This document shows, piece after piece, positions 5,846 through 15,182 of a DNA stretch of 64,000 nucleotides (its first letter is position 1; each line of letters opens with the position of its first letter). The translations under genes were made by a program, and so were the position numbers. Source of the stretch: an uncultured Collinsella sp. (lineage in GTDB: Bacteria > Actinomycetota > Coriobacteriia > Coriobacteriales > Coriobacteriaceae). The DNA is taken from positions 1-64,000 of the forward strand of contig CABUUJ010000003.1 of NCBI GenBank assembly GCA_902494715.1. The letters are read 5' to 3'. Under the pieces are notes generated by a model. That model saw only the letters and a program-made list of their open reading frames with translations. It was not told the DNA's origin and made no database searches.

Positions 5846-8206
5846 CTATACGCGACGCTTGAGCTGAGCCCCGCCCTCGCCAGGCATCAAACGGCGTGCA
5901 TCGTAGACCGAGTCGACGCTGCTAATCGATGCCAGCAGCGGATCCAGACCACTCGCGTCCGAGATCTCGACCATAAAACGCAGGGTCGCAATACCCTCGC
6001 GGTTGGTCGAGGTGGCGGCAGAAAGGATATTGCCGCCTGCATCGCCAATGGCGATGGTGACGTCCTTGAGCAGGCCCATACGATCCAGGCACTCGACCAC
6101 AATCTCGACCTGGAAAAGCGTATCGGCGGCGCCATCCCACTCTACGTCAATCATGCGCTCGGGATGCTCCATGAGGCCCTTGACGTTGGGGCAGTTGGCG
6201 CGATGCACCGAAACGCCACGACCGCGCGTGATGAAGCCGACGATGTCGTCGCCCGTCACGGGGTTACAGCAATGAGCCAGACGGACCAGCAGACCGCTGT
6301 TGCTCTCGCCCTTGACGATAATGCCGTTACTGGCGCTCTTACCGCGCTTTTGCGGTTTGCGGTTGGATCCGCGGGCAGGCTGCTTTACGACCTCGGCGAT
6401 AGCCTCGGCCTTGGTGAGCTGTTCCTCGGGCTTGGGGTCCAAGATTTGCTCGACCTTATTGCCCACAGCGCGCGGGGCGACCTTGCCCGCGCCAACGGCT
6501 GCAAAAAGGTCCTCGAGCTGCTTGAAGTTAAACTGCTCCGCCACGGCGTTGAGCGCACGCGTGGATCGTGGCGTAGAGATGCCATACCCGCGCTTACGCA
6601 GGTCCTTGGCCAGTATATCGCGGCCGGCGGCAGCGTCGTCATCCTTGGTCGCGGCGGTGAAATAACGGCGAATCTTTGACTTGGCCGAAGGTGTCTTGAC
6701 GATCTTGAGCCAATCGCGCGACGGCTTAGAGCTCTTGTTAGTCAGAATCTCGACACGGTCACCCGTCTTGATCTCGTGCGTGAGCGGCGCCACCGCACCG
6801 TTGATTTTGGCGCCGACACAGTGGTTACCGACCTCGGTATGAACGGCGTAGGCAAAGTCGAGCGGTGTAGAGCCGGCACGAAGCGCCATGACCTCGCCCT
6901 TGGGCGTAAAGACAAAAATTTCCTGGTCGAACAAGTCGACCTTCAGCGAATGCAGGTATTCCTTGGCATCGGTGATCTCGTCAGACGCCGCCCAGTCGAG
7001 TGAGTGCTTGAGCCAGTTGATCTGGTCGTCCAGACGCTGCGCATCGTTAGTCTTGGAGGCAGACGATCCGCCCGACTTCTTATACAGCCAGTGGGCAGCG
7101 ATGCCATACTCGGCCTGCTCGTGCATTTCGTAGGTTCGAATCTGAATCTCGAGCGGACGGGCCGTGGGGCCGATAACCGTCGTGTGAAGCGATTGGTAGT
7201 TATTGACCTTGGGCATGGCGATATAGTCTTTAAAACGACCGGGCATGGGATGCCACAGGGTATGCACGGCACCAAGCGTGGAATAGCAATCGCGCACCGA
7301 ATGAGTGATGACGCGCAGCGCCACCAGGTCGTAAATCTCGGAGAATTCCTTGCCCTTGCGCTTCATCTTTTGATAGATGGACCAATAGTGCTTGGAACGA
7401 CCGTTGATCTGAAAGCCCTCAAGACCAATGCGATTGAGCTCATCGGTGAGCGTCTTGATGGTCTCGGCCAGATAACGCTCGCGAACCTCGCGCGACTCGG
7501 ATACCATGCGCGCGATGCGCTGGTAGGCATCGGGCTCCAAGTAGAAAAAGGACAGGTCCTCGAGCTCCCACTTGATTGAACTCATGCCCAGGCGGTCGGC
7601 CAAAGGCGCGTACACGTCCATGGTCTCGCGTGCCTTAAACAGGCGGCGGTCCTCGCGCAGAGCGGCAAGCGTGCGCATGTTATGCAGGCGGTCGGCGAGC
7701 TTGACGATGATGACGCGGATGTCCTTGGACATGGCGAGGAACATCTTGCGCAGCGTAAGCGCCTGCTTCTCGTCCATGCTGTCGACTTCAATGTTGGTGA
7801 GCTTGGTCACGCCGTCGACGAGCCCTGCCACGGTTTCGCCAAACAGACCCGAAACATCGGCAAGCGAGGTCTCGGTGTCCTCGACGGTATCGTGCAGCAA
7901 CGCGGCGCACACCACATCGCAGTCCATCTTGAGGTCAGCCAGAATGATAGCTACCTCGACGGGATGGTTAATGTACATCTCACCCGAGCGCCGCTTTTGG
8001 TTGCAGTGCTTCTCGGCAGCAAAGCAGTAGGCCTGCTCCACATTGGAGAAGTCGTCCTCGTTCATATATTTGAGGCACAGACGCTCCAGCTTGTCGTAGC
8101 TGTCCGCCATAATCTCGGGCGGCAGCTCATCGGCATGTTTATAGTGCTCCATCTCCGAAAACGGCTGGAGGGTGGAATCATGGGCGGTACGGGCTGCGGC
8201 GTCCAT
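5846..8206 (-). CDS. rel: Bifunctional (p)ppGpp synthetase/hydrolase
   Basis: This 786-residue RelA/SpoT homologue makes and breaks the alarmone (p)ppGpp during the stringent response. The HD hydrolase domain is intact (H105-D106 and E109-D110 in HDTVEDT, about residues 50-200). The synthetase domain has GRSKHYWSIYQKMKRKGKE and R324-F-K-D327, the RxKD form typical of bifunctional enzymes. A TGS domain (about 430-490) and a C-terminal ACT domain (about 705-780) follow. A GGGGACC ribosome site precedes ATG 8206. It lies 15 bases after the RecJ-RecQ gene and is probably cotranscribed with it. Confidence 0.95.
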   Translation of the reverse strand: MDAAARTAHDSTLQPFSEMEHYKHADELPPEIMADSYDKLERLCLKYMNEDDFSNVEQAYCFAAEKHCNQKRRSGEMYINHPVEVAIILADLKMDCDVVCAALLHDTVEDTETSLADVSGLFGETVAGLVDGVTKLTNIEVDSMDEKQALTLRKMFLAMSKDIRVIIVKLADRLHNMRTLAALREDRRLFKARETMDVYAPLADRLGMSSIKWELEDLSFFYLEPDAYQRIARMVSESREVRERYLAETIKTLTDELNRIGLEGFQINGRSKHYWSIYQKMKRKGKEFSEIYDLVALRVITHSVRDCYSTLGAVHTLWHPMPGRFKDYIAMPKVNNYQSLHTTVIGPTARPLEIQIRTYEMHEQAEYGIAAHWLYKKSGGSSASKTNDAQRLDDQINWLKHSLDWAASDEITDAKEYLHSLKVDLFDQEIFVFTPKGEVMALRAGSTPLDFAYAVHTEVGNHCVGAKINGAVAPLTHEIKTGDRVEILTNKSSKPSRDWLKIVKTPSAKSKIRRYFTAATKDDDAAAGRDILAKDLRKRGYGISTPRSTRALNAVAEQFNFKQLEDLFAAVGAGKVAPRAVGNKVEQILDPKPEEQLTKAEAIAEVVKQPARGSNRKPQKRGKSASNGIIVKGESNSGLLVRLAHCCNPVTGDDIVGFITRGRGVSVHRANCPNVKGLMEHPERMIDVEWDGAADTLFQVEIVVECLDRMGLLKDVTIAIGDAGGNILSAATSTNREGIATLRFMVEISDASGLDPLLASISSVDSVYDARRLMPGEGGAQLKRRV

Positions 8207-8221
8207 CGAGGTCCCCTTCCC

Positions 8222-11200
8222 CTAGGCCCGCGGTACGATCGGGCGGTTAACTTTGGCTAGCATATCAGAAGCGCACGAATCGAGTGCCCAGCTCCGAAAA
8301 GCCGTGAACTCCATGCGCGAGCGCAAGCCCTCCAAATAGCGAATTGACCTGCTTAATTGCACGCGACCGGGGTTTTCCGCCATCGCGATGCGACGCGTAT
8401 CGTCAAACCCCGAAACGCGGCAGAAACCGAGTTCTTCGAAGATTCCCAGGCCGCTTTCCACCGAGCGCTCGTCGACCGGCGTGCGGGCATCGATGGCAAG
8501 ACACATCTGCGCAATGTCGATATCGCTCGCGCAGAATGAATCGTCCCCCGTCTTGCCACGGTTGGAGCGCCACATGGTCTGCAGCGCTCGATAGAGAGTG
8601 ACAAGCTCATCGCGCTCGGGCGCGTAACAATCGAGCAGGCGCTCATTAATACGAGCGTCACGCGACGAATAGAGCAGGTGAATCACAGCGGGCTGTCCAT
8701 CGCGGCCGGCACGGCCACTCATCTGGTTAAACTCAATCGCACCAAACGGCATGTGGTAGAGCACGACATGACGGATATCGGGCAGGTTGACGCCCTCACC
8801 GAAGGCAGAGGTCGAAACGATGCAACTGAGGCTTCCGTCGCGAAACGCTTCCTCGACACGGCGGCGATCGGAGCGCGCAAGCCCGGCGTTATAGAACGCA
8901 ATATGGGTCGCGCAGTCGGGCACGCGTTTGCGCAACGTCTTGGCAAGCGCCACGGACTGGTCGCGCGAGTTGACGTAGATGACGGTCTTCTCCCCCGTCG
9001 CCACGATTGACACCAGGCGATTTTCGCGGCTCGCAAGGTCACGGTCGTCCTCGAGTTGCAGGTTCTCGCGAACGGTCTCGTCGACCACCGTCCTGGTAAT
9101 CGGCAATACACGAGCAAGCTCCGCCACGACCGGGGCCGTCGCGGTAGCCGTTGCCGCCATGACAACGGGGTCGCCCAGGGCTTTGAGAATATCGGGCATG
9201 TCGAGGTAGGCGCTCCGGTCGCCGCCTTTGGCAAGACCGGCATGGTGTGCCTCATCGATAACGACAAAGCCAATACGTCCAGAACGTGCAAAGCGATCGC
9301 GATGGATAGACAGGAACTCCGGCGTCGTGAGAACGATGCCGGTGCGGCCCGAAGCCAGGCCGGCAAACACGTCATCGCGCGCTGCCTCCACGGTCTCGCC
9401 GGTCAACACGCCCACGCCAATGCCGAGCGCAGCCATCGTCGACGAGAGGTGATAAGCCTGGTCGGCAACGAGCGCGCGCAGCGGATAGACAAAGATGCTC
9501 GCCCGCCCACGAAGGACCGCCTCGCGCGCGGCGTGCACATGGAAGATGAGCGACTTGCCGCGCCCCGTCCCCATAACGGCCAAGACGCTCTGGTGGTCGG
9601 CGAGCGCGTCGAGTGCCTCGACCTGCGCGCGATGCGGCTGGTTCGAGCCGATAAAGCTATGGATAAGCGAGCGCGTGAGCTCGGTATAAGAAAGCTGGGC
9701 GAGCGTCTCACGTTTACGCGACTCCAGGCGCAGGCCAGAATCCGCTGGTTGCACGCCGCGGCGAAGCTCACATGCCGGATCGTCGATATTGGGCGCCGCG
9801 GTATCGCGCACCAAGACATCTTTAATCATGAGCTTGGGCTTCACACGTCCCTGCCAATGTTCGGCCACGGCCTCGAACACCAAGTCGACGGCACTGTCGC
9901 AATTGATGAGTTTATCGATCTGCGGCACGCGGAACATGATGGCCGGCACGCTCGCGGCGCCATCGGTCGCCACAAAGCGCATGTGCTCGCCGGTTTTGCC
10001 CACCACGGCGCGATCGCACATCGTCACGCCCTCGGCGGCCAGAAGCGGCACCTTATTGCCCTGGCCAAACGGCTCAAGACGGGAAATCTGCTCGATGGTC
10101 TCGATATTCAGCTCGGAGAGGTCAACGGTGGCGGCAACCTCGTCAGTGTCCTCAAAGTCATCGGCAGGAAGCTCCGATAGCACGGCCGAAAGGCGACGGC
10201 GGAACTCATCGAGCTTGGATGCCTCGATGGTCACGCCCACCGCACCGGCATGCCCGCCGCGACGAATCAGCAGGTCGGAGCAGCGTTCTACGGCGTCGAA
10301 CAGGTTGACTTTGCCCACCGAGCGACCCGAACCGCGAGCGATACCGTCCTCGATCGAGAACAGCAGCGCCGGCACGTGATAACGGTTGGTCAGGCGGCTC
10401 GCCACGATGCCCTTGACGCCCTCGTGCCAACCTTCGCCGCCCACGACAATCGCGCGCCCGCCGTCATAAGTCTCCTCGACCTTCGCCATGGCATCGCGCG
10501 TAAGCTCGGCCTCGATCTCGCGGCGTTGGCGATTGATTTCCTCGAGCTCGGCGGCAAGCGCGCTCGCTTCGATGGGGTCGCGGGCAAGCAGCAGGTCGAG
10601 CGCCAGCTTGGGATCAGCCATGCGGCCGGCAGCATTCAGACGAGGGATGAGCGAAAACGACAGGCCGTCGGCCGTAATGGTAGAAAGGTCGGCCTTGGCA
10701 AGTGCGGCAAGCGCGATATAACCGGGGCGGGCCGTCACGCGCATCTGCTGGATGCCCTCGGCGACCAGTGCGCGATTCTCGGGCGTGAGCGGCATCATGT
10801 CGGACACGGTGCCCAGCGCCGCGACCTCTATCAGCGAACGCCAATACGACGGCTTGCCCAAACGCTCGCCCAGGACCTGTACCAGCTTAAGCGCCACACC
10901 GGCACCGGCAAGCTCGCGCGAGGGGCCCTCGTCCTCGAGCTTGGGGTCGGTCAGGGGCACGCCCTGCGGCACCTGGTCGGACGGCTCGTGATGGTCCGTG
11001 ACCACCAAATCAATCCCCAGGCTCTCCAGGTAGGAGACCTCTTCCTTGGCAGCAATACCGTTATCGACGGTCACAATCAGGTTGGGTTGAGCAAGCTCGT
11101 TGACGCGGTCGAGCGCCGCACGCGACAGGCCGTAGCCCTCGTCAAAGCGGTGCGGAATAAACGGCGTGACGTTGGCGCCAAACGAACGTAGCGCCTCGGT

Positions 11201-11509
11201 CAACAGACAAGTCGACGTAATGCCGTCGACGTCAAAATCGCCAAAGACGGCGATACGCTCGTGGTTGCGAATAGCACGCTCAACGCGGTCGGCGACGACC
11301 GCCATGCCCGGAATAACAAGCGGGTCCGCCCAGTCGCGATCGAGCGAAGGCGTCAAAAACAGCTGGCCTTCCTCGATGGATGTAATGCCGTGCGCAACCA
11401 TAATGCGCGCCACCAGCCCGGGTATGCCCAGACCAGCCGAAAGCTCCTTTTCGAGCTCGGGATTTTGCTGAGCGACCGCCCAGCGATGCGTCGTCTTAAG
11501 CGATGACAT
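8222..11509 (-). CDS. RecJ exonuclease fused to RecQ-like helicase
   Basis: One 1095-residue chain joins two DNA-repair enzymes. The N-terminal half is a RecJ 5'-3' single-strand exonuclease: DHH motifs FGDFDVDGI, VTVDNGIA and VTDHHEPSD, then the DHHA1 part with SGRSVGKVNLFDAV and RRGGHAGAVG, and an OB-like segment. From about residue 610 comes an SF2 helicase of RecQ type: PHRAQVEALDAL, Walker A MGTGRGKS, DEAH in VVIDEAHH, AATATATAP and MSGRAGRDGQP. The fusion would couple unwinding and resection. ATG 11509 is chosen because GGGGGTGGG lies upstream; a GTG at 11554 is possible. It is the first gene of the run with rel. Confidence 0.9.
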   Translation of the reverse strand: MSSLKTTHRWAVAQQNPELEKELSAGLGIPGLVARIMVAHGITSIEEGQLFLTPSLDRDWADPLVIPGMAVVADRVERAIRNHERIAVFGDFDVDGITSTCLLTEALRSFGANVTPFIPHRFDEGYGLSRAALDRVNELAQPNLIVTVDNGIAAKEEVSYLESLGIDLVVTDHHEPSDQVPQGVPLTDPKLEDEGPSRELAGAGVALKLVQVLGERLGKPSYWRSLIEVAALGTVSDMMPLTPENRALVAEGIQQMRVTARPGYIALAALAKADLSTITADGLSFSLIPRLNAAGRMADPKLALDLLLARDPIEASALAAELEEINRQRREIEAELTRDAMAKVEETYDGGRAIVVGGEGWHEGVKGIVASRLTNRYHVPALLFSIEDGIARGSGRSVGKVNLFDAVERCSDLLIRRGGHAGAVGVTIEASKLDEFRRRLSAVLSELPADDFEDTDEVAATVDLSELNIETIEQISRLEPFGQGNKVPLLAAEGVTMCDRAVVGKTGEHMRFVATDGAASVPAIMFRVPQIDKLINCDSAVDLVFEAVAEHWQGRVKPKLMIKDVLVRDTAAPNIDDPACELRRGVQPADSGLRLESRKRETLAQLSYTELTRSLIHSFIGSNQPHRAQVEALDALADHQSVLAVMGTGRGKSLIFHVHAAREAVLRGRASIFVYPLRALVADQAYHLSSTMAALGIGVGVLTGETVEAARDDVFAGLASGRTGIVLTTPEFLSIHRDRFARSGRIGFVVIDEAHHAGLAKGGDRSAYLDMPDILKALGDPVVMAATATATAPVVAELARVLPITRTVVDETVRENLQLEDDRDLASRENRLVSIVATGEKTVIYVNSRDQSVALAKTLRKRVPDCATHIAFYNAGLARSDRRRVEEAFRDGSLSCIVSTSAFGEGVNLPDIRHVVLYHMPFGAIEFNQMSGRAGRDGQPAVIHLLYSSRDARINERLLDCYAPERDELVTLYRALQTMWRSNRGKTGDDSFCASDIDIAQMCLAIDARTPVDERSVESGLGIFEELGFCRVSGFDDTRRIAMAENPGRVQLSRSIRYLEGLRSRMEFTAFRSWALDSCASDMLAKVNRPIVPRA

Positions 11510-11617
11510 AGGCGCCCACCCCCGATAGGGGCAGGTCGCCGCGATACCTCTCACGGTTCATAGCGATGAGTCCTCTGTGTATGCCCGCTTCGGCAGGCAG
11601 ATCTGTTGAACGAATTT

Positions 11618-11623
11618 ATTATA
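11618..11623 (-). promoter_or_regulatory. Candidate -10 of the recJ-rel run
   Basis: The minus strand shows a perfect TATAAT about 110 bases upstream of the RecJ start. I see no good -35, so the promoter call rests on the -10 alone. The rest of 11510-11785 has no gene. Confidence 0.4.
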
Positions 11624-11785
11624 CCGTGCAGCGCGGACGCATATCGCCGCAGCACGCCGCGGTTTCGGTAAACGATGCCGGTAATAGCCTCGAAATATTC
11701 GAGCGTTTCTGGCGCACGGACGCATGCGAGCGTCTAGCATATCCATTCAAAACGGATTCACGAGCAAAGGGAGTCACAGGCGCAT

Positions 11786-12784
11786 ATGAAGCAATGGGTT
11801 GGACTGGGCAAGTTTCTCGCGGGACATATGCAGGTCATCGTTCCGATTTGCGTGGCGCTCGGCGTGCTCTTTCCCCAGCAGATCGGCGTTCTCAAACCCA
11901 TCGTTCCCACCTTGTTTGCCTTCATGACGTTTCAGGGTGCGCTCAGCAACACCTTTCACCAGGTGGCTGAGGTGTTCCGCCGTCCCCTGCAACTGATTTT
12001 GGCGCTGCTGGTCTCGGCGGTGTTTATTCCCATAGCAGCCTATGCCATGGGCTCGCTGTTCTTTGGTTCCAACCCCAACCTTGTCTGCGGCATCGTGCTC
12101 GAGTACAGCGTACCCGTGGCGGTCACTGCCTTTATGTGGATTAGCATGTTCGGCGGCAACGGCCCGCTCGCGCTCACCATTATCCTGACGTCCTCAGTTA
12201 TCTCGCCTGTGACGATTCCACTCACGCTCAAGCTCTTGCTGGGTGCCACCGTCTCGATCGACGTGCCGAGCATGATGCAGAACATGGCCTTTATGATCGC
12301 CATCCCCGCCGTGCTCGGCATCGTCATTAACGAGCTCACGCGCGGATGGGGGCACGAGAAACTCTCCCCCGCGCTCTCGCCCGCCTGCAAATTTATGATG
12401 ATGGGCGTCATCGCGTCCAACTCCACCGCCATGAGCGAGTACGTGCTGCACATGAACACGGTGCGCCTGGAAGTCGCCCTCTTTATCCTGGTGTTTGCCA
12501 TCAGCGGCTTTATCATCGGCATCCTGGTCGCACGTGCCCTGCATCTGCCGTATAGCGAGACGACCACCATGTGCTTTACCTGCGGCATGCGCAATATCTC
12601 TTCGGGCGCCGTCATCGCCACGCAGTATTTTCCCGGCGAGGTCGTGTTCCCCGTCATGTGTGGCACGCTGTTTCAGCAGGTGCTGGCCTCGACCATCGGG
12701 CATCTCTTTGAACGTCTAACCAGCGAGGAGCGCGCCAAACAGCGCAAGCGGGTCAAGGCCGGGCGCGACGCGATGGCACGCTAG
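11786..12784 (+). CDS. BASS-family sodium-dependent transporter
   Basis: This 332-residue integral membrane protein has about ten hydrophobic segments. Segments such as MTFQGALSN and CGMRNISSGAVIATQYFP match the bile acid:sodium symporter (BASS) superfamily. Despite the name, bacterial members move organic acids, pantoate or other anions; the substrate is not visible here. The C-terminus is short, basic and cytoplasmic. It is a single gene, divergent from the recJ run and convergent with DUF4931. Confidence 0.82.
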   Translation: MKQWVGLGKFLAGHMQVIVPICVALGVLFPQQIGVLKPIVPTLFAFMTFQGALSNTFHQVAEVFRRPLQLILALLVSAVFIPIAAYAMGSLFFGSNPNLVCGIVLEYSVPVAVTAFMWISMFGGNGPLALTIILTSSVISPVTIPLTLKLLLGATVSIDVPSMMQNMAFMIAIPAVLGIVINELTRGWGHEKLSPALSPACKFMMMGVIASNSTAMSEYVLHMNTVRLEVALFILVFAISGFIIGILVARALHLPYSETTTMCFTCGMRNISSGAVIATQYFPGEVVFPVMCGTLFQQVLASTIGHLFERLTSEERAKQRKRVKAGRDAMAR

Positions 12785-12814
12785 GCAGCACGCTTTTCGC
12801 AGGCGCTCGCCTTG

Positions 12815-13612
12815 CTACGCGAGCGTTTCCAGATGCGCATGCAGTCGCTCAGCATCGATATCGAGCGTCGTCTCGGCATTGACCTGGGCCAGACGATAGC
12901 CCACAAAGTAGGGCGATACCACCCAACGTGGCAGCGCCTTGGCAATGGTCCGACCGCCCAAGTGATAGAAGAACAAGTTGTATGACTCTGCGCGGCCGCC
13001 GTGGTGCTCGTGCAGGATATAGCGCAGGGCCACCTGAATCGCATCGGCAAACAGGTCCGCTTCGGCTTGGTCGCGGGCGTCGTCGCTGGCGGCGATTCCC
13101 TGTGGAGCCGAGACGTTGACCTCAAAGAATCCCATGATCGGCTCGGTTGAGATGTTGACCGAGATTCTCCCCTGCTGCCAGACATTGATGCCTTCGAAAT
13201 TGGCGGAAGTCAGCGAAGCATAGCCGTCCTCCTGTTCCAAGCCCACAATCTGCATGTGCGGATGGACCAGACTGCCGCCCGAAAGCGGGCCTTTGTTCTT
13301 GTACATGAGCACACTGCGGTACTGTTGGGAATCAATCATCTGCTGCCAGCAGCCCAGGGCAAACCGCATCACATGATGCAGCTCATCCGGTTCATAAGTC
13401 ACCAGGTCGGCGTCGTGATTGGCCGACTCGATCAATACGGTCTGACGGGTGGCCCGCAAGGTCTTGAACTTATTCTCGAGCCAGATGCAGTCACCATCGC
13501 GCTGGATGATGTTGGCGAGCCCCTCCGTGTCGCAAAAAGGGCACGCGGTGCCAGGGCGACGATTATCGTCGGGCTTGCCGCTCGCCTGCTGAACGTCAAA
13601 TACCAGCGCCAC
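12815..13612 (-). CDS. DUF4931 (GalT-like, HIT superfamily) protein
   Basis: This 265-residue protein has a zinc-knuckle-like CPFCDTEG (near residues 24-31) and the histidine-triad-like GSLVHPHMQIVG. This is the pattern of GalT-related nucleotidyl transferases grouped as DUF4931. Its exact reaction is unknown. A sugar-1-phosphate or nucleotide substrate is likely by family. It starts 3 bases after cutC on the same strand, so the two are surely cotranscribed. Confidence 0.75.
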   Translation of the reverse strand: MALVFDVQQASGKPDDNRRPGTACPFCDTEGLANIIQRDGDCIWLENKFKTLRATRQTVLIESANHDADLVTYEPDELHHVMRFALGCWQQMIDSQQYRSVLMYKNKGPLSGGSLVHPHMQIVGLEQEDGYASLTSANFEGINVWQQGRISVNISTEPIMGFFEVNVSAPQGIAASDDARDQAEADLFADAIQVALRYILHEHHGGRAESYNLFFYHLGGRTIAKALPRWVVSPYFVGYRLAQVNAETTLDIDAERLHAHLETLA

Positions 13613-13615
13613 GGG

Positions 13616-14293
13616 TTATACCTCCAGCGGCACGATCTTGGTGCCATGGAGCTCGGAGACGCCCAGTGCCGCCGCCACGGTATCGCGGTTGGCCGTGGAA
13701 ATGCCGCCGCCGGGAAGGATGGTCAAGCGGTCGCCCGCATACTCGATCAAGCGGGCCAAGTTTTCGAAGTTGTCCTCGATCGGCGTACCGGCAGCGCCAC
13801 CATGCGTCAGGATGCGTGTGATGCCGCAGTCGGCGAGTGTGTCAATCGCGTCGAGCTGAGCCTCGGGCGAGAGCTGGTCAAATGCCATGTGGAAGGTGAT
13901 GTCGATGGGCTCACGCTTACATTCCTCGGTCGCGCAGCCCGCAGCCATCACGAGGGCGCCAAGCGTAAGCTCGTCGAGCGCCCATCCGCCAGCGCAGGGC
14001 TTGCAGCAGCCAAAGACCAAGCCGTCAACGCCGGCGCTCACGGCAAGGCCCAGGTCCATCTCCATCATACGCAACTCGTCCTGGTTGTAGTGAAAGTCGC
14101 CGCCACGCGGACGGATCATGCACATCACCCGTGCATCGTGTTCGTGGGCATAGTTGGTCGTAGCGCTGATAACGCCGGCCGAAGGCGTGGTGCCGCCAAC
14201 GGCAAGGTTGTCGCACAGCTCGATACGCCTTGCACCGGCATCGATAGCCGCTGGCACCCGCTCAAAGTTCTCGGCACAAAACTCATACAGCAT
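13616..14293 (-). CDS. cutC: CutC family protein
   Basis: This 225-residue TIM-barrel protein matches CutC: LYEFCAENFERVPAAI, GARRIELCDNLAVGGTTPS, MIRPRGGDFHYN, FHMAFDQL, RILTHGGAAGTPI and LPGGGI. CutC was linked to copper homeostasis in E. coli, but its biochemical role is unsettled. ATG 14293 is preferred over the in-frame start at 14350 because GGGGGT lies just upstream and the family N-terminus begins here. It is the upstream gene of a two-gene unit with DUF4931. Confidence 0.9.
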   Translation of the reverse strand: MLYEFCAENFERVPAAIDAGARRIELCDNLAVGGTTPSAGVISATTNYAHEHDARVMCMIRPRGGDFHYNQDELRMMEMDLGLAVSAGVDGLVFGCCKPCAGGWALDELTLGALVMAAGCATEECKREPIDITFHMAFDQLSPEAQLDAIDTLADCGITRILTHGGAAGTPIEDNFENLARLIEYAGDRLTILPGGGISTANRDTVAAALGVSELHGTKIVPLEV

Positions 14294-14351
14294 AGATAGA
14301 CCCCCAAAGACAGCAGATGTTTTCCGACGGGCATTGTCACACATCCCCATG

Positions 14352-14420
14352 AAGTTGCGGTGGAATAGGGACTCTTTTGGCCTCTGGAGCCCGTATTCAG
14401 TCCCTATTTCACCGCAACTT
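14352..14420. repeat. MITE-like 22-bp inverted repeat
   Basis: Arms 14352-14373 and 14399-14420 are reverse complements with one mismatch, around a 25-base loop. The arms contain GGGACT/AGTCCC. It sits between cutC and the liv terminator and codes for nothing. The form suggests a mobile or amplified small repeat. Confidence 0.75.
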
Positions 14421-14421
14421 A

Positions 14422-14458
14422 AAAAGGGGCGCTGACTGAGATAGTCAGCGCCCCTTTT
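14422..14458. terminator. Bidirectional terminator after livF
   Basis: AAAAGGGGCGCTGACT, a 5-base loop and its perfect complement form a 16-bp stem ending in TTTT on both strands, just past the livF stop at 14469. Confidence 0.9.
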
Positions 14459-14468
14459 GTTAGGTGGG

Positions 14469-15182
14469 TTAGCCTCCGAGGTAGGCTTTGCGGACGTTGT
14501 CGTCGTGCAGGAGCTCTTGGCCGGTGCCGGTCATGGTGATCTTGCCGGTCTCGAGCACGTAACCGCGTGTGGCGATGGAAAGCGCCATCTGCGCGTTTTG
14601 CTCGACCAGAAGCACCGTGGTGCCAGCCTTGTGCAGGTCCTCGACAATCTGGAAGATCTGTTCGATCAGAATCGGCGCCAGACCCATGGAAGGTTCGTCG
14701 AGCATAAGCAGTTTGGGGTTACTCATAAGGGCGCGCCCCATAACGAGCATCTGCTGCTCGCCGCCTGAAAGGGTGCCGGCGACCTGGCGACGACGTTCCT
14801 TCAGGCGCGGGAACTGCTCGTAGACGCGCTCCAGGCCCGGAGCCACCGTGGACTTGGGCTGCGTATAGGCGCCCATCTCCAGGTTCTCCTCAACCGTCAT
14901 CTGCAAAAAGGCGCGACGACCCTCGGGAACCTGAGCCAGGCCCTTACCAACCAGCTTATCAGCGGGCGTATGGGTAATGTCCTCGCCCATAAACTTGATG
15001 GAGCCGGTCTTGGAGCGCAGCAGGCCCGAGACGGTCTTAAGCGTCGTGGACTTGCCAGCACCGTTGGCACCAATCAGGGCCACGATCTCGCCCTCGTTGA
15101 CGCTAAAGGAGATGTCCTTGATGGCGTGGATGGCGCCGTACCAGACGTTGATGTTGTAGACGGAAAGCATCGGCTCTGCCAT
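14469..15182 (-). CDS. livF: Branched-chain amino acid ABC transporter ATPase LivF
   Basis: This 237-residue ABC ATPase powers uptake of leucine, isoleucine and valine. It has Walker A GANGAGKST, signature LSGGEQQML and Walker B LLMLDEPSMGL. The start YNINVWYGAIHAIKDISFSV is typical of LivF. It is the last gene of livK-livH-livM-livG-livF, abuts livG (stop codon directly before its ATG) and is followed by a strong terminator. Confidence 0.95.
   Translation of the reverse strand: MAEPMLSVYNINVWYGAIHAIKDISFSVNEGEIVALIGANGAGKSTTLKTVSGLLRSKTGSIKFMGEDITHTPADKLVGKGLAQVPEGRRAFLQMTVEENLEMGAYTQPKSTVAPGLERVYEQFPRLKERRRQVAGTLSGGEQQMLVMGRALMSNPKLLMLDEPSMGLAPILIEQIFQIVEDLHKAGTTVLLVEQNAQMALSIATRGYVLETGKITMTGTGQELLHDDNVRKAYLGG

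Noticed and set aside
11566..11970. Plus-strand frame before the BASS transporter
   Set aside because: It has no ribosome site and overlaps the transporter's start in another frame.
12781..14350. Galactose operon from the GalT-like gene
   Set aside because: No galK, galE or sugar transporter is nearby and the HIT motif differs from true GalT, so only DUF4931 is called.
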